Assembly (NCBI RefSeq): GCF_001592045.1
Contig: NZ_BCWB01000001.1
Location: 1 to 61,143 of the forward strand
From: Thermobifida fusca NBRC 14071 = JCM 3263
Lineage (GTDB): Bacteria > Actinomycetota > Actinomycetes > Streptosporangiales > Streptosporangiaceae
DNA: 61,143 bases
Direction: 5' to 3'
Within the stretch, counting starts at the first letter, position 1. Every line of letters starts with the position of its first letter. The translations under genes and the position numbers were made by a program. The notes beneath the pieces were generated by a model. It searched no databases. It saw only the letters and a program-made list of their open reading frames with translations, and was not told the DNA's origin. Positions 18,394 to 26,436 of this stretch are shown here, piece after piece.

Positions 18394-18451
18394 GAGGAGG
18401 GGCGGCGGGGCGGGGAGAATGAGGAGGGACGGCGGGGCGGGGAGAATGAGG
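18394..18451. repeat. Two-copy tandem repeat, 27-base unit
   Basis: A unit beginning GAGGAGGG(G/A)CGGCGGGG and ending GGGGAGAAT occurs at 18394-18420 and 18421-18447, differing at one position. It is followed by GAGG, the start of a degenerate third copy. It sits between xthA and the hydrolase gene and contributes several AGGAGG-like words. Confidence 0.85.
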
Positions 18452-18493
18452 GGTGAGGGCGGTGGCGGTGCCGGGGAAAAAAGGGGGTGGCTG

Positions 18494-19240
18494 ATGCACG
18501 TGCCGATCGTGTTCGTGCACGGCCTGCGCACGTCGAAAACCATGTGGCGTCCGCAGCTGGAGATGCTCGGCGCGCAAGGGCGCACGGTGGTCGCGGTGGA
18601 TTTGCCGGGCCACGGGGACCGGCGTGGGGAGACGTTCACCTTGCGCGGCGCGGTGGAGACGGTGCACGAGGCGGTGGATGCGGTGGGGCGTCCCGCCTTG
18701 GTGGTGGGGTTGAGCCTGGGCGGGTTTGTGTCCATTGCGGCGGCTGCGGCGTCCCCGGAGCGGGTCGCTGGACTGGTGGCAGCGGGGTGTTCGGCGCGTC
18801 CCGTGCACGGGTGGGCGAACATGTACCGGATTCCTGCCGTCTTGTTGGAGCGGCTTCCGGACCGGGGACAGTCGGTCAATGAGCGTTTCCACCGGTGGAC
18901 GCTGCCTGCGGAGGCTGCTGAAGCAGTGTTGGACGGCGGGCTGGCGATGGAGGTGGGGCGTGCGGTGATCGACGAGATCACCGACTTGGACGTGTTGACG
19001 TTGTTGTCCTCTTACCCGGGGACGGTGTGGCTGATCAACGGGGCGCGGGACCATTTCCGTATCCACGAGAAGCTGTTTGTGGACGCGTGCGTGGACGGGC
19101 GGCTGCTGGTGGTGCCGCGTGCCGGCCACATGGTGAACTTGGAGCAGCCCACGCTGTTTACCCGGTTGGTGATGGATGCGGCGGATGCGGTGGCGTGCCG
19201 CACGGCCGCGCAGGGCAACGCCACGGAATCGGGGATGTGA
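18494..19240 (+). CDS. Alpha/beta hydrolase
   Basis: A 248-residue alpha/beta-hydrolase. The oxyanion segment HGLRTSKTMW comes first (10-18), then DLPGHGDR (36-43). The nucleophile elbow is GLSLGG with S74, the acid D186 lies in NGARDHF, and the catalytic H212 in RAGHMVN. The triad is complete and the size is typical of small esterases, lactonases or C-C hydrolases; the substrate cannot be told. ATG 18494 follows GGGGGTGG. An in-frame open stretch runs upstream through the tandem repeat but looks non-coding. Confidence 0.88.
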   Translation: MHVPIVFVHGLRTSKTMWRPQLEMLGAQGRTVVAVDLPGHGDRRGETFTLRGAVETVHEAVDAVGRPALVVGLSLGGFVSIAAAAASPERVAGLVAAGCSARPVHGWANMYRIPAVLLERLPDRGQSVNERFHRWTLPAEAAEAVLDGGLAMEVGRAVIDEITDLDVLTLLSSYPGTVWLINGARDHFRIHEKLFVDACVDGRLLVVPRAGHMVNLEQPTLFTRLVMDAADAVACRTAAQGNATESGM

Positions 19241-19409
19241 CGCAATCGTTGTGGACCTTGCCCTGGGGTGGTTGGACGCTGATTGGGACAACGGGGGTGT
19301 GCTGGGGCGGGAGGCGTGCCGTGTTCCCGTGGGGTTGCCGGTGTCGGGCCGGGGCAGCGGGGCGGTGGATGGCTCCGAGAGGTCTGGAGACGCTCTATGT
19401 TGCTTACTC

Positions 19410-20057
19410 GTGAACGAAATCCTGGAATGTGGCCCGCATCCTCAGGGGGTGCGTCCGTTCCCTGATGACGGGCGGCGGCATCTGGGGCGGCTGGAAGCGG
19501 TGTTGCATCGCCGCTGGCCTGCCGGGACTATCCCCTCTCCGCGCATTCTCGACCATATGGACGCGTTGTCGCGGCTTCCTCCCGCCATCGTTGACCGGGT
19601 GGTGGAAGAGGTCAACGGGATCTACATCGGGGAAGGGTCCGTTGCTGACCTGAATTGTTTCAACCATTTGCGTGGGGTGTCGACTGATCCCGACGACCCG
19701 CAGGCCCCCACGTTCGACCGGCTTGCCGGGATCTACCGTTTCGGTTTCCTGGTGTTGGGTAGTAGCCCGCACACGTCGGTGTCCCTGGTGTTCCACGAGA
19801 TCGGGCACGCGTTGGATGTGGCCGACCGCATGATGTCGGAGACCCGCCAGTGGCGGGACCTGCACGACGCGTGCGTCCCCCACCTGGTGGAGGAGTACTG
19901 GCACCGGCGCCACGAATGGTGGGCGGAGTGCTTCGCGATCACGCTGGCCCGCAAGGAGCACGTGCTCGTGACCATGCTGGGCGGCCAGGTGGATCTGGCG
20001 TACGCGATCGTGGAATATTTCCACACCTACTACGGGGTTTATGGGGTGATGGCGTGA
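19410..20057 (+). CDS. Stand-alone zincin-like metallopeptidase
   Basis: A 215-residue protein without signal peptide. It contains the zinc-binding motif HEIGH (129-133) in VSLVFHEIGHALDVADRM, and a downstream glutamate E173 in HEWWAECFAITLARKE suited to be the third ligand. This HExxH...ExFA spacing resembles small zincins of the lethal-factor (ATLF-like) type. I do not recognise a named family, and the substrate is unknown. GTG 19410 is favoured because the reading frame before it is rich in arginine and atypical. Its stop overlaps the start of the next small gene by four bases (GTGA), so the two are translationally coupled. Confidence 0.68.
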   Translation: MNEILECGPHPQGVRPFPDDGRRHLGRLEAVLHRRWPAGTIPSPRILDHMDALSRLPPAIVDRVVEEVNGIYIGEGSVADLNCFNHLRGVSTDPDDPQAPTFDRLAGIYRFGFLVLGSSPHTSVSLVFHEIGHALDVADRMMSETRQWRDLHDACVPHLVEEYWHRRHEWWAECFAITLARKEHVLVTMLGGQVDLAYAIVEYFHTYYGVYGVMA

Positions 20058-20314
20058 ATCGCGTGAAAGCGGTCCGCTACCCGGATGGCAGCCTGCGGGT
20101 TCCGGTCAGCTACGTGGACCGTTCCGAACCGGCATTGGGCTGTGGGACAACGGTGCTGCGCCCAGGGGATGCTGCCTACGACGACTATGCGCGGCACGCT
20201 ATCTCGGTGGACGAGTATGAGGCGCTGCACCGGGACGATCCTGCTTCCTCGGCGCGGTTGCGCGCTGACTTTCAGCGGCGGTATGCCCGCGACCACGGTG
20301 GTTCGTCTGACTGA
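20054..20314 (+). CDS. Small protein coupled to the zincin gene
   Basis: An 86-residue basic/acidic soluble protein (NRVKAVRYPDGSLRVPVSY to the end) starting at GTG 20054 inside the stop of the metallopeptidase gene. It has no membrane segment and no domain I recognise. The four-base overlap suggests fixed-ratio synthesis with the zincin, for example as a partner, substrate or inhibitor; that is inference only. Codon bias supports its being real. Confidence 0.62.
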   Translation: MNRVKAVRYPDGSLRVPVSYVDRSEPALGCGTTVLRPGDAAYDDYARHAISVDEYEALHRDDPASSARLRADFQRRYARDHGGSSD

Positions 20315-20383
20315 GTGGTGGCCGAGTGGGGAACCCCGCCGGGACCGCTGCCGGGCGCGGCAGGCCGTGACTAGGGTCAAGTC

Positions 20384-20872
20384 ATGGCCGACAGCGAGTT
20401 GGAGTTTTTCGACAGCCTGCCGCGGACCCGGGGTGCGGCGAGTGCGTTGCTGCGCGACGAGGCGGGGCGGGTCCTGCTGGTCAAGCCCACCTACCGGCCC
20501 GGGTGGGGGCTGCCGGGCGGGGTGATTGAGATGGGGGAGTCTCCGCGGGAGGCGTGTTTGCGGGAATGCTCCGAAGAGCTCGGGTTCACCCCCCAATTGA
20601 GTGGGCTGGTGTGTGTGGACTGGCTACCTGCCCAGGCGAGCCCGGACCGGCGGCCAGCGACCGTGTTCGTGTTCGGTGGTCTGCTGCGTCCCGGCCAGTT
20701 TGAGGCGGTGCGGCTGCCCCCCGACGAACTCAGCGACGCGCATTTAGTGGAGCCGGAGCGGATCGGCGACTATCTTCCCGAGCCGCAGGCGCGCCGGGTC
20801 GCGGCGTGTGTGGCGGGCACTGGCTCCACGGTCCGCTACTTGGAATACGGGCATCCGGTGCAGTGGGCGTGA
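20384..20872 (+). CDS. Nudix hydrolase
   Basis: A 162-residue Nudix protein. The Nudix box occupies residues 46-68 with the exact GX5EX7REUXEEXGU spacing: G46, E52, R60-E61, E64-E65 and G67. Strands before it read GAASALLRDEAGRVLLVKP. Nudix enzymes hydrolyse nucleoside diphosphates linked to another moiety; the N-terminal PGWGLPGGVIEMGE suits general nucleotide-sugar or (d)NTP clean-up types, but the substrate is unknown. ATG 20384 lies after a modest purine stretch. It converges with the coiled-coil membrane protein gene one base downstream. Confidence 0.92.
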   Translation: MADSELEFFDSLPRTRGAASALLRDEAGRVLLVKPTYRPGWGLPGGVIEMGESPREACLRECSEELGFTPQLSGLVCVDWLPAQASPDRRPATVFVFGGLLRPGQFEAVRLPPDELSDAHLVEPERIGDYLPEPQARRVAACVAGTGSTVRYLEYGHPVQWA

Positions 20873-20873
20873 C

Positions 20874-21755
20874 CTAGTCCACGCCGGGGAGGCGCAGGGC
20901 GGCCTGTGCGGCCTGGTGGGCCGCGTTCTGCAGGTGGGCTTCTGCGGCACGGGCCCGTTCCGTCAGTTCGGCAAGCTCGCGGACCGCGACCTCGTCAGCG
21001 GCGGTCGCAGCCAACAGGTCCCGCAGTTCTTCCTGTTCCGCGATCAGGCGGCGCAGGGTCGCCACACGCTGCCACGCCTGCTCGGCTTCACTGACCCGGG
21101 TGGCGTAGTCCTCGAGGGCAGCCACCCGGTCGGCCACGGACTGGTGGATGGCCTGCAGGGCGCGTTTCCGGTCGTCCAGCAGCATGGCGATCGTGGTGTC
21201 GTCGCCGTGGCTGGGGGTGGGGCGGGACCGCAGCTCGGTGAGGCTGCGCAGGGCGCGAGCAGTCTCCCACAGTTGACGGGGCAGCACCGCGGTGTTGAGG
21301 GCGACGTCGAGGATGTCGTCGCGGACGACGTGCGCGCTGGTGATCGTGGCCACGGCGCGTTGGGCACGCGCGAGGAGTGCGGCTGCTTCTTCGTCAAGAT
21401 CGTCGGCGGTCACATAGTGGTCGCGGTAGCGGTCGCGGAGCTGACGCGCAGCGCGCTGGGGGTCGCGTCGGGGGGCGAGGAGGGCGATGAGCAGGATGCC
21501 TGCTCCGATGAGGAGGACGGCGGCGGCCACGAACACGAACACGCGCGCCAGGAGACGCATGCCTACCAGCAGCACGAGCAGGGTGATGACGACGGTGGCC
21601 ACCGGGTGGTCGGCGATGGGCTGGGGCAGCAGGGTTCGGCGGTGTTCCGCCGGTGGGGTGTCCTGGGGTGGGTGGAGCGCGGTTTCAAGCTGGGTGCGTG
21701 CCTTCTCAGGCAGGTCGGGGTCGATGACCGGGTGTGGGCGGGACACGTCGTTCAC
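20874..21755 (-). CDS. Two-helix membrane protein with coiled coil
   Basis: A 293-residue protein, start GTG 21755 with GGAAAGAG upstream. After a hydrophilic N-terminus, two adjacent membrane helices occupy about residues 53-92 (VVITLLVLLVGMRLL and FVFVAAAVLLIGAGILLIALL). The rest is a long cytoplasmic helical region ending in an Ala/Glu-rich coiled coil (about 200-290). The architecture recalls scaffold or stress-envelope proteins, but there is no recognisable family. Confidence 0.72.
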   Translation of the reverse strand: MNDVSRPHPVIDPDLPEKARTQLETALHPPQDTPPAEHRRTLLPQPIADHPVATVVITLLVLLVGMRLLARVFVFVAAAVLLIGAGILLIALLAPRRDPQRAARQLRDRYRDHYVTADDLDEEAAALLARAQRAVATITSAHVVRDDILDVALNTAVLPRQLWETARALRSLTELRSRPTPSHGDDTTIAMLLDDRKRALQAIHQSVADRVAALEDYATRVSEAEQAWQRVATLRRLIAEQEELRDLLAATAADEVAVRELAELTERARAAEAHLQNAAHQAAQAALRLPGVD

Positions 21756-21846
21756 GTGGACTCTTTCCGTGATGGGGTCGGGTAACTCCTATTCTTCCCC
21801 CGGGTGATGGGCGGGCGCCGCAGCATGGTGGACCGCGGCGGAGCGG

Positions 21847-21905
21847 AAGGGGGCATGCGGGAGAGCGTCACGCTGCGGCACGGGCAGCAGGCCCCCTTTT
21901 TTTGC
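21847..21905 (+). terminator. Orphan intrinsic terminator, possible small RNA end
   Basis: AAGGGGGC (21847-21854) pairs with GCCCCCTT (21891-21898), and T continues to give a run of seven after the Cs (21897-21903). The interior can form a further stem (CTGCGGC and neighbours). The nearest plus-strand gene ends about 970 bases upstream. Confidence 0.6.
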
Positions 21906-22034
21906 TGAAGACGCTGCGTCTGCTGCCGGAAGGGTGTGGTGGTGTGGCACGGTCCTTCCTCTCAGCGGCGTGGCTGGTTTCCCCTCACGTGCGCGCGTGG
22001 GTATGGCACGCCCGCCCCGTGGCCGCGTCCTTCG

Positions 22035-22082
22035 CGGGTGGTGGATGGCTGCGCGGGGCGCGCAGCGGCCGTCCACCACCCG
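22035..22082 (-). terminator. Long hairpin after the ankyrin gene
   Basis: CGGGTGGTGGA (22035-22045) pairs with TCCACCACCCG (22072-22082). Inside, GCTGCGCG pairs with CGCGCAGC around GGG. It lies just past the stop of the leftward ankyrin gene and is the likely terminator. Confidence 0.6.
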
Positions 22083-22148
22083 GTCACAGCAGGGGGCTGC
22101 GGGGCGGGGTTGGTCAGCCGCTGCGGGCACTCGTCCGGTGCGGATGGG

Positions 22149-22562
22149 TTAGGCGTTGTCGAACAGTTCCAGGTAGTGCTCTTTGCCGAACATGCGGGCC
22201 GTGTCGATGGCGGAAGGCTGTCCGAGGGTGGGGTCGGCGCCGTGGGCGAGCAGGGTTTTCACCACGGCGTCTTCGTCTTTGAACACGGCCCCGGCGAGTG
22301 GGGATTGACCGCGGTCGTTGAGCCGGTTGACGTCGGCCCCGTGTCGGCACAGGCACTCCACCGTGTCGGCGTGACCGTAGTAGGCGGCCAGCATCACGAG
22401 GGTGTCGCCCTGGTCGTTGGTGAGGTTGGCGGGAACTCCAGCGCGAATGTAGGCGTCGAGGGACGCGGTGTCGCCGGCGCGCGCCAACGCGAAGATCGTC
22501 GTCGCGAGTTCCACGACCTGGGGGTCGATGCCCTCCGGGTCGGCAGCGTGCGGACTCTCCAT
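22149..22562 (-). CDS. Ankyrin-repeat protein
   Basis: A 137-residue cytosolic protein made of about three and a half ankyrin repeats. Repeat cores are visible: GDTASLDAYIRAGVPANLTN, DQGDTLVMLAAYYGHADTVE, then CLCRHGADVNRLNDRGQSPL, and AVVKTLLAHGADPTLGQPSA. Ankyrin repeats mediate protein-protein contacts; the partner is unknown. Small free-standing ankyrin proteins of this size are common in actinomycetes. ATG 22562 has only a weak upstream purine patch. Confidence 0.9.
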   Translation of the reverse strand: MESPHAADPEGIDPQVVELATTIFALARAGDTASLDAYIRAGVPANLTNDQGDTLVMLAAYYGHADTVECLCRHGADVNRLNDRGQSPLAGAVFKDEDAVVKTLLAHGADPTLGQPSAIDTARMFGKEHYLELFDNA

Positions 22563-22721
22563 AGGTCCAGCCTAGAACGCGGGAGGGCACCGGTGGGCGC
22601 AACCACAGCCGGGCCGGGCGGGTGCCGCAGCAGCCGGGGGAAAAACACGGCATCCACGATCGACCCATTAAAGGTGTTTTGTCGGTAAAGTGCTCGTGAT
22701 TTTTGAGAGGAGACCTCCCCC

Positions 22722-23255
22722 GTGCGACATTTCTTTGGTTTTGTCTTCGGGTTGTTGTTGGGACCGGTGCTTCTCGTGGCGGGCGGATGGGTGACGCCGC
22801 GGGTAGGCGCGCTGGTGAACTCCACGCGAGGGTTTTTTGGTCCCAGTGAATTCCTCACTCTCGCCGCGCTGATGGTGTTGGCGCTGGTGGTTGCGCTGGT
22901 GTTGGTGCCCCCGAAACTGACTCCGCTGATTCCGGGAATGGCGGGAGTGGTATTAACGGGGGCGACAGTCGCCCACGTTTTGCAGCCGAAGTGGGCGGAT
23001 CAGGTGTTTGCCCCGCTGACTGTGCCGGGCTTGGGCGTGGTCCAGCTTCCCGGGGAAGAAGGGGTGCGGGCCCTATTGGAGGCTGGATTGGTGCTGCCGT
23101 TAGCGGTCGCGTTCCTCATTCCGCTGTTTTTCCCGTCGCGGTGGCGGAGCTATCGGCCGCGTGGCGCGCACGCGGCCGAGGCAGACGAAGACGACGAGGG
23201 GTTCGCGGCCCTGTTGGACGACAGGGACGACGAGCCGATCTCCCGGCCGGTCTGA
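22722..23255 (+). CDS. Four-helix membrane protein, unknown
   Basis: A 177-residue protein, GTG 22722 preceded by GAGAGGAGA. Four hydrophobic segments lie at about 3-22, 43-62, 70-88 and 118-137, and an acidic cytoplasmic tail (EADEDDEGFAALLDDRDDE) ends the protein. It is actinobacterial in style but I recognise no family. Confidence 0.75.
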   Translation: MRHFFGFVFGLLLGPVLLVAGGWVTPRVGALVNSTRGFFGPSEFLTLAALMVLALVVALVLVPPKLTPLIPGMAGVVLTGATVAHVLQPKWADQVFAPLTVPGLGVVQLPGEEGVRALLEAGLVLPLAVAFLIPLFFPSRWRSYRPRGAHAAEADEDDEGFAALLDDRDDEPISRPV

Positions 23256-23339
23256 CCCCAGCAAGTCTGCGGGCTCCCGTCCACCCTCAACGTGGTGGCC
23301 TAGGAGGGCGGGCGGGAGCCTGCGTGTGACCGCGAAGGG

Positions 23340-24857
23340 TTACCGCCAACTGGGCCCCCACCCGGAACTGTCGGACACCCCGGGTGGGAGGGGCGGCAGC
23401 AGGGTGGAGCCGGGCGCGTCGCGGTGGGACGTGTCGTCCTCGCCGTCTTCGTCCGGGTCACTAGTGGTGCGGGCCGCGTCGTAGGCGGCGAGCAGCTCGT
23501 CGGTGAGGACCGGGATGTGCTCGGTTTGGGGTAGCTGGTCGTGTGCGGCCTGCTCGTTGTCGGCGGGTGAATCCTGCAGGGGTGGGGTTTCGACGGCTGT
23601 GGGAGAGGATGCGGTGGGGTGGTCGGTGTCCTCTCCGCGGTCAGCGAGGGGGTCGACGCTGGCCGGGGCGTCAGCTGCCGGCTGGGGTTCAGCGGGGCGG
23701 GGGGCAGCAGGCTCGGTCTCCTGCCACCACGGCGACGGGGCGGGGGCAGCCTCTTCCCCAGGGGTGTCCGCTGCCGCTGGCAGTGCGGGGGTGTCGTCCT
23801 CGGGTTCCACGAGCGACCACCAGTGGGCGGCCTCCGCAGGGTCGAGTTCCTCCACCACCCACAGGTCTGCTTTCACCAGCGGGTAGATGCGTCCCGCGTT
23901 CCAGGAGCGCGGATAGGTTTGCTCTTCGAGGATGAGGACGCGTTCCCCGTTCAGCAGGGGAATGTCGGCGGGAACCCCTTCGTTCCACACCCAGCTGCCG
24001 TCAGAACCCACCAGGTTCCACCAGCCGTGGACGATTTTTGCTTGCGGATCAGGGTCGGAGTCGCGGAAGGCCGCCACCCACCGCGGATCCGGTCGCCGCC
24101 CAGGCAGTCCGCGGCCCTCCTCCCCGATCAGCGCATCCGCGAGCAGGGTGTGCAGTTGGAAGTTGTCGGCGATCCCTTCGAACCGCACCCGAAAACCGCG
24201 GCGGGTGCCCCGGTCCAACACGAGCGCTGACGACACCTCGTCCATGCGCAGCAAAGCCACAACCTCGCTGAACTCGGCAAGGTGGGCTGACAGTTGCGCA
24301 GCGATCGCCAACAAGTCACCGTGGAGCTCGGGGTCGCTGCGCACGGCGGCGCGCACCTGCGCGGAGCTCAGCATGGTTTTCGCGGACAGCCCGTAGCGGC
24401 GTGCCGTCCACCAGCACAGGGTCGCTACAGGGGCAGAGTCCCCCAGCACGGCGGCGACCCTGGTTTCGTCGGCTGCGGTGACCTGGTCGGGATCGGGTGG
24501 GTCGCCGTCCCCCACCTTGTCCCAGGCGTGCAGGAACATGCCTGCGGCTCGCCCGGTTTCACGTAGCAGACGCAGTACTTCGATCCCCGTGTTCCCCGGC
24601 GGGGTTCCCATTTCCACCAGGGCGCCCGCCACAACGGTCAGGTCGGCTTCGATTCCCGGACCAACGTGGTGTCCAGAAAAGATCGGCCCCAACGCCTCCA
24701 GGGCAATCTCCCGTTCGGAGACCGGAACGTGGGAGGCGAGCTCATAGACCCGACCCACCGCAGGGCCGAAACGCTGCGGGTCACCCAGGAGGGAAGCGTC
24801 GATCAGTTCCTGAAAGGCGGCACGAAAAGCATCGATCACCTGGGCATTTTTCCACAT
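23340..24857 (-). CDS. Large hypothetical soluble protein
   Basis: About 505 residues. The first 370 or so appear folded (IDAFRAAFQELIDASLLGD, then GRVYELASHVPVSEREIALE, GTRRGFRVRFEGIADNFQLH, and DPQAKIVHGWWNLVGSDGSW). The last 130 are Pro/Glu/Ala-rich and probably disordered. FEGIADNFQLHTLLADAL with HGWWNLV is reminiscent of a repeated actinobacterial protein of unknown function, but I cannot name it. The start is uncertain: ATG 24857 or GTG 24866, neither with a good ribosome-binding site. Confidence 0.7.
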   Translation of the reverse strand: MWKNAQVIDAFRAAFQELIDASLLGDPQRFGPAVGRVYELASHVPVSEREIALEALGPIFSGHHVGPGIEADLTVVAGALVEMGTPPGNTGIEVLRLLRETGRAAGMFLHAWDKVGDGDPPDPDQVTAADETRVAAVLGDSAPVATLCWWTARRYGLSAKTMLSSAQVRAAVRSDPELHGDLLAIAAQLSAHLAEFSEVVALLRMDEVSSALVLDRGTRRGFRVRFEGIADNFQLHTLLADALIGEEGRGLPGRRPDPRWVAAFRDSDPDPQAKIVHGWWNLVGSDGSWVWNEGVPADIPLLNGERVLILEEQTYPRSWNAGRIYPLVKADLWVVEELDPAEAAHWWSLVEPEDDTPALPAAADTPGEEAAPAPSPWWQETEPAAPRPAEPQPAADAPASVDPLADRGEDTDHPTASSPTAVETPPLQDSPADNEQAAHDQLPQTEHIPVLTDELLAAYDAARTTSDPDEDGEDDTSHRDAPGSTLLPPLPPGVSDSSGWGPSWR

Positions 24858-25069
24858 TTCGGGCACGGTACGGTCACAGCCCCCATCCGATCGCGGTGGT
24901 GTCAGCCACCGGTGTGCGGCAGGATGCGCAAGGTGCGCGTGCCACCGATCTGCCACGCACCGGTGTGCATCCCGTGGTCCTGATCCCCATCATGACTCAC
25001 CCTCCCGTCAGGGCGGTGAGCCGTCCTGGTGACCGGATGATCGCATACGGCCCCCGGAAACGCTATGCC

Positions 25070-25510
25070 TCACAAAGCCAGGCCGGTGCGCAGCGCCGCC
25101 CAGATCTCCCCGGGGGAAGCCAACAGCCCCAACAGCACGGCTGATCCCACGAACGCGCACCCGAACAGGGCCGCAGCCACCCGGCGGCGCAGCAGGGCCG
25201 CCCACACAGTGCCGACCAGCGGCACCCCAAGACCGCACCCCAGCAGCCAGACAAGAGCCCACGCTCCTTGCCGCCGCGCCTGATCGGTCACGTCGTCCAA
25301 CAGGACCGTCACCGATGCCATCACCCCCATCAACGCGGTCAACGAGCCCAGCACCCACACCACGACCAGCAGACTCCACACCAGCATCGGCCAGCGCGGC
25401 GGCTCGTCCACCCGCAGCGGGGTGCGGCTCACCTTGAGGGGAGGCGTGGCGTGGGTGCGCGACGCGGCAGGGCGGCGGGCCCGGGTTTTCTTGCGTTTCT
25501 TCGGTGCCAT
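25070..25510 (-). CDS. Basic-N-terminus membrane protein, unknown
   Basis: A 146-residue protein with GGAGGATCCGC before ATG 25510. A strongly basic N-terminus (PKKRKKTRARRPAASR) is followed by about three hydrophobic segments (about 41-65, 84-108 and 111-131). No recognised family. It is divergent from the lipoprotein gene at 25717. Confidence 0.7.
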   Translation of the reverse strand: MAPKKRKKTRARRPAASRTHATPPLKVSRTPLRVDEPPRWPMLVWSLLVVVWVLGSLTALMGVMASVTVLLDDVTDQARRQGAWALVWLLGCGLGVPLVGTVWAALLRRRVAAALFGCAFVGSAVLLGLLASPGEIWAALRTGLAL

Positions 25511-25716
25511 GCGGATCCTCCGGCCACAACAAACACGCGGGGCGTGGGTGTCTTGCGGTTGGCCACCCTAAACGGGATACGCGTGCGGGCACGAACACAC
25601 CGCCCCAGGCCCAGGCACGAAACCTCCCCTGCTGTAGCGGCCGGGGCACGCAGTGCGATAGGAAATTGACCACCCCGGGACGGCCCCGGGGATCCCCACA
25701 ACGAAAGAGAGCACCC

Positions 25717-26232
25717 ATGGTCGTGCAACAGTGTCTGCGGCCCGCCGTCGTACTGGCTGCCAGCAGTCTCGTCTTCACCGCCGGATGCGGCACGTCCTCC
25801 CCGGAACCTGCCCCACCGTCCGAGCCTTCCCCCAGCTCCACAGCATCAGTGAACCCCCTGGAAAACCCCGTACTGGAAGGGGACGCCGCAGAAGGGGCCC
25901 GCTCAGCCGCCGACACCTACCTGGAAGCCGTGCGCACCGGAGACGGCCAAGTCGGCTGCTTTGTGCTCACCGAAGACGCCCGCGCCGCCCTCATCGAATC
26001 CGCCACCGCGGAACTCGCCGCCTCCGACGACAGCCCCGTGGACTGCGCCACCGCGTTCCACACCATCCTCGCCAACCCCGCCACCACCGCCCACGTGGAC
26101 ACCGTGGAGCTCTCCGCGGACGGCACCACCGCGACCGTGCACGTGACCTCCACCGGCACCCCGGACACCACCACGCTCACCCTCGTCAACACGGGTGGGG
26201 CGTGGCTCGTCGACGACCCCTCCCCACTGTGA
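25717..26232 (+). CDS. Secreted lipoprotein, unknown function
   Basis: A 171-residue lipoprotein. The signal peptide ends in the lipobox FTAGC with C24 as the lipidation site, followed by a Ser/Pro linker (SSPEPAPPSEPSPSS). The folded part (about 60-171) is a small alpha/beta domain (AAEGARSAADTYLEAVRTGD ... TLTLVNTGGAWLVDD) resembling the NTF2/DUF4878-like lipoproteins of actinomycetes. ATG 25717 follows GAAAGAGAG. Confidence 0.82.
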   Translation: MVVQQCLRPAVVLAASSLVFTAGCGTSSPEPAPPSEPSPSSTASVNPLENPVLEGDAAEGARSAADTYLEAVRTGDGQVGCFVLTEDARAALIESATAELAASDDSPVDCATAFHTILANPATTAHVDTVELSADGTTATVHVTSTGTPDTTTLTLVNTGGAWLVDDPSPL

Positions 26233-26251
26233 TCTTCATCGACCACCCGCA

Positions 26252-26293
26252 CCCCGCCGCAGGCTCCCCCCCCCGGGCCGCGGCGGGGTTTTT
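26252..26293 (+). terminator. Intrinsic terminator of the lipoprotein gene
   Basis: CCCCGCCGC (26252-26260) pairs with GCGGCGGGG (26280-26288) and is followed by TTTTT. It lies 20 bases after the lipoprotein stop codon. Confidence 0.88.
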
Positions 26294-26436
26294 GGTTGTT
26301 TCCCACAAACTGCGGGGGCGCAGCCTCAGCTAGGCGCACCATGGCATTGCCGTCCGGTATACGGGAGGGTGGAACACTGCCGGGGCCGTGGTGCCGCGGC
26401 AGGTACACCGTTGATCGACCAGAAGGGCCCGGTGGG

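Larger units (their letters stand above)
21756..22148. other. Intergenic region with two strong hairpins
   Basis: About 390 bases between two leftward genes. It holds a classical intrinsic terminator on the plus strand (21847-21905) with no plus-strand gene before it, and a long hairpin at 22035-22082. No protein gene is convincing. Confidence 0.5.

Noticed and set aside
21785-21905. Possible SRP RNA or 6C RNA
   Set aside because: The SRP loop consensus is not met and there are only five, not six or more, consecutive C residues; kept only as an unclassified small-RNA candidate.
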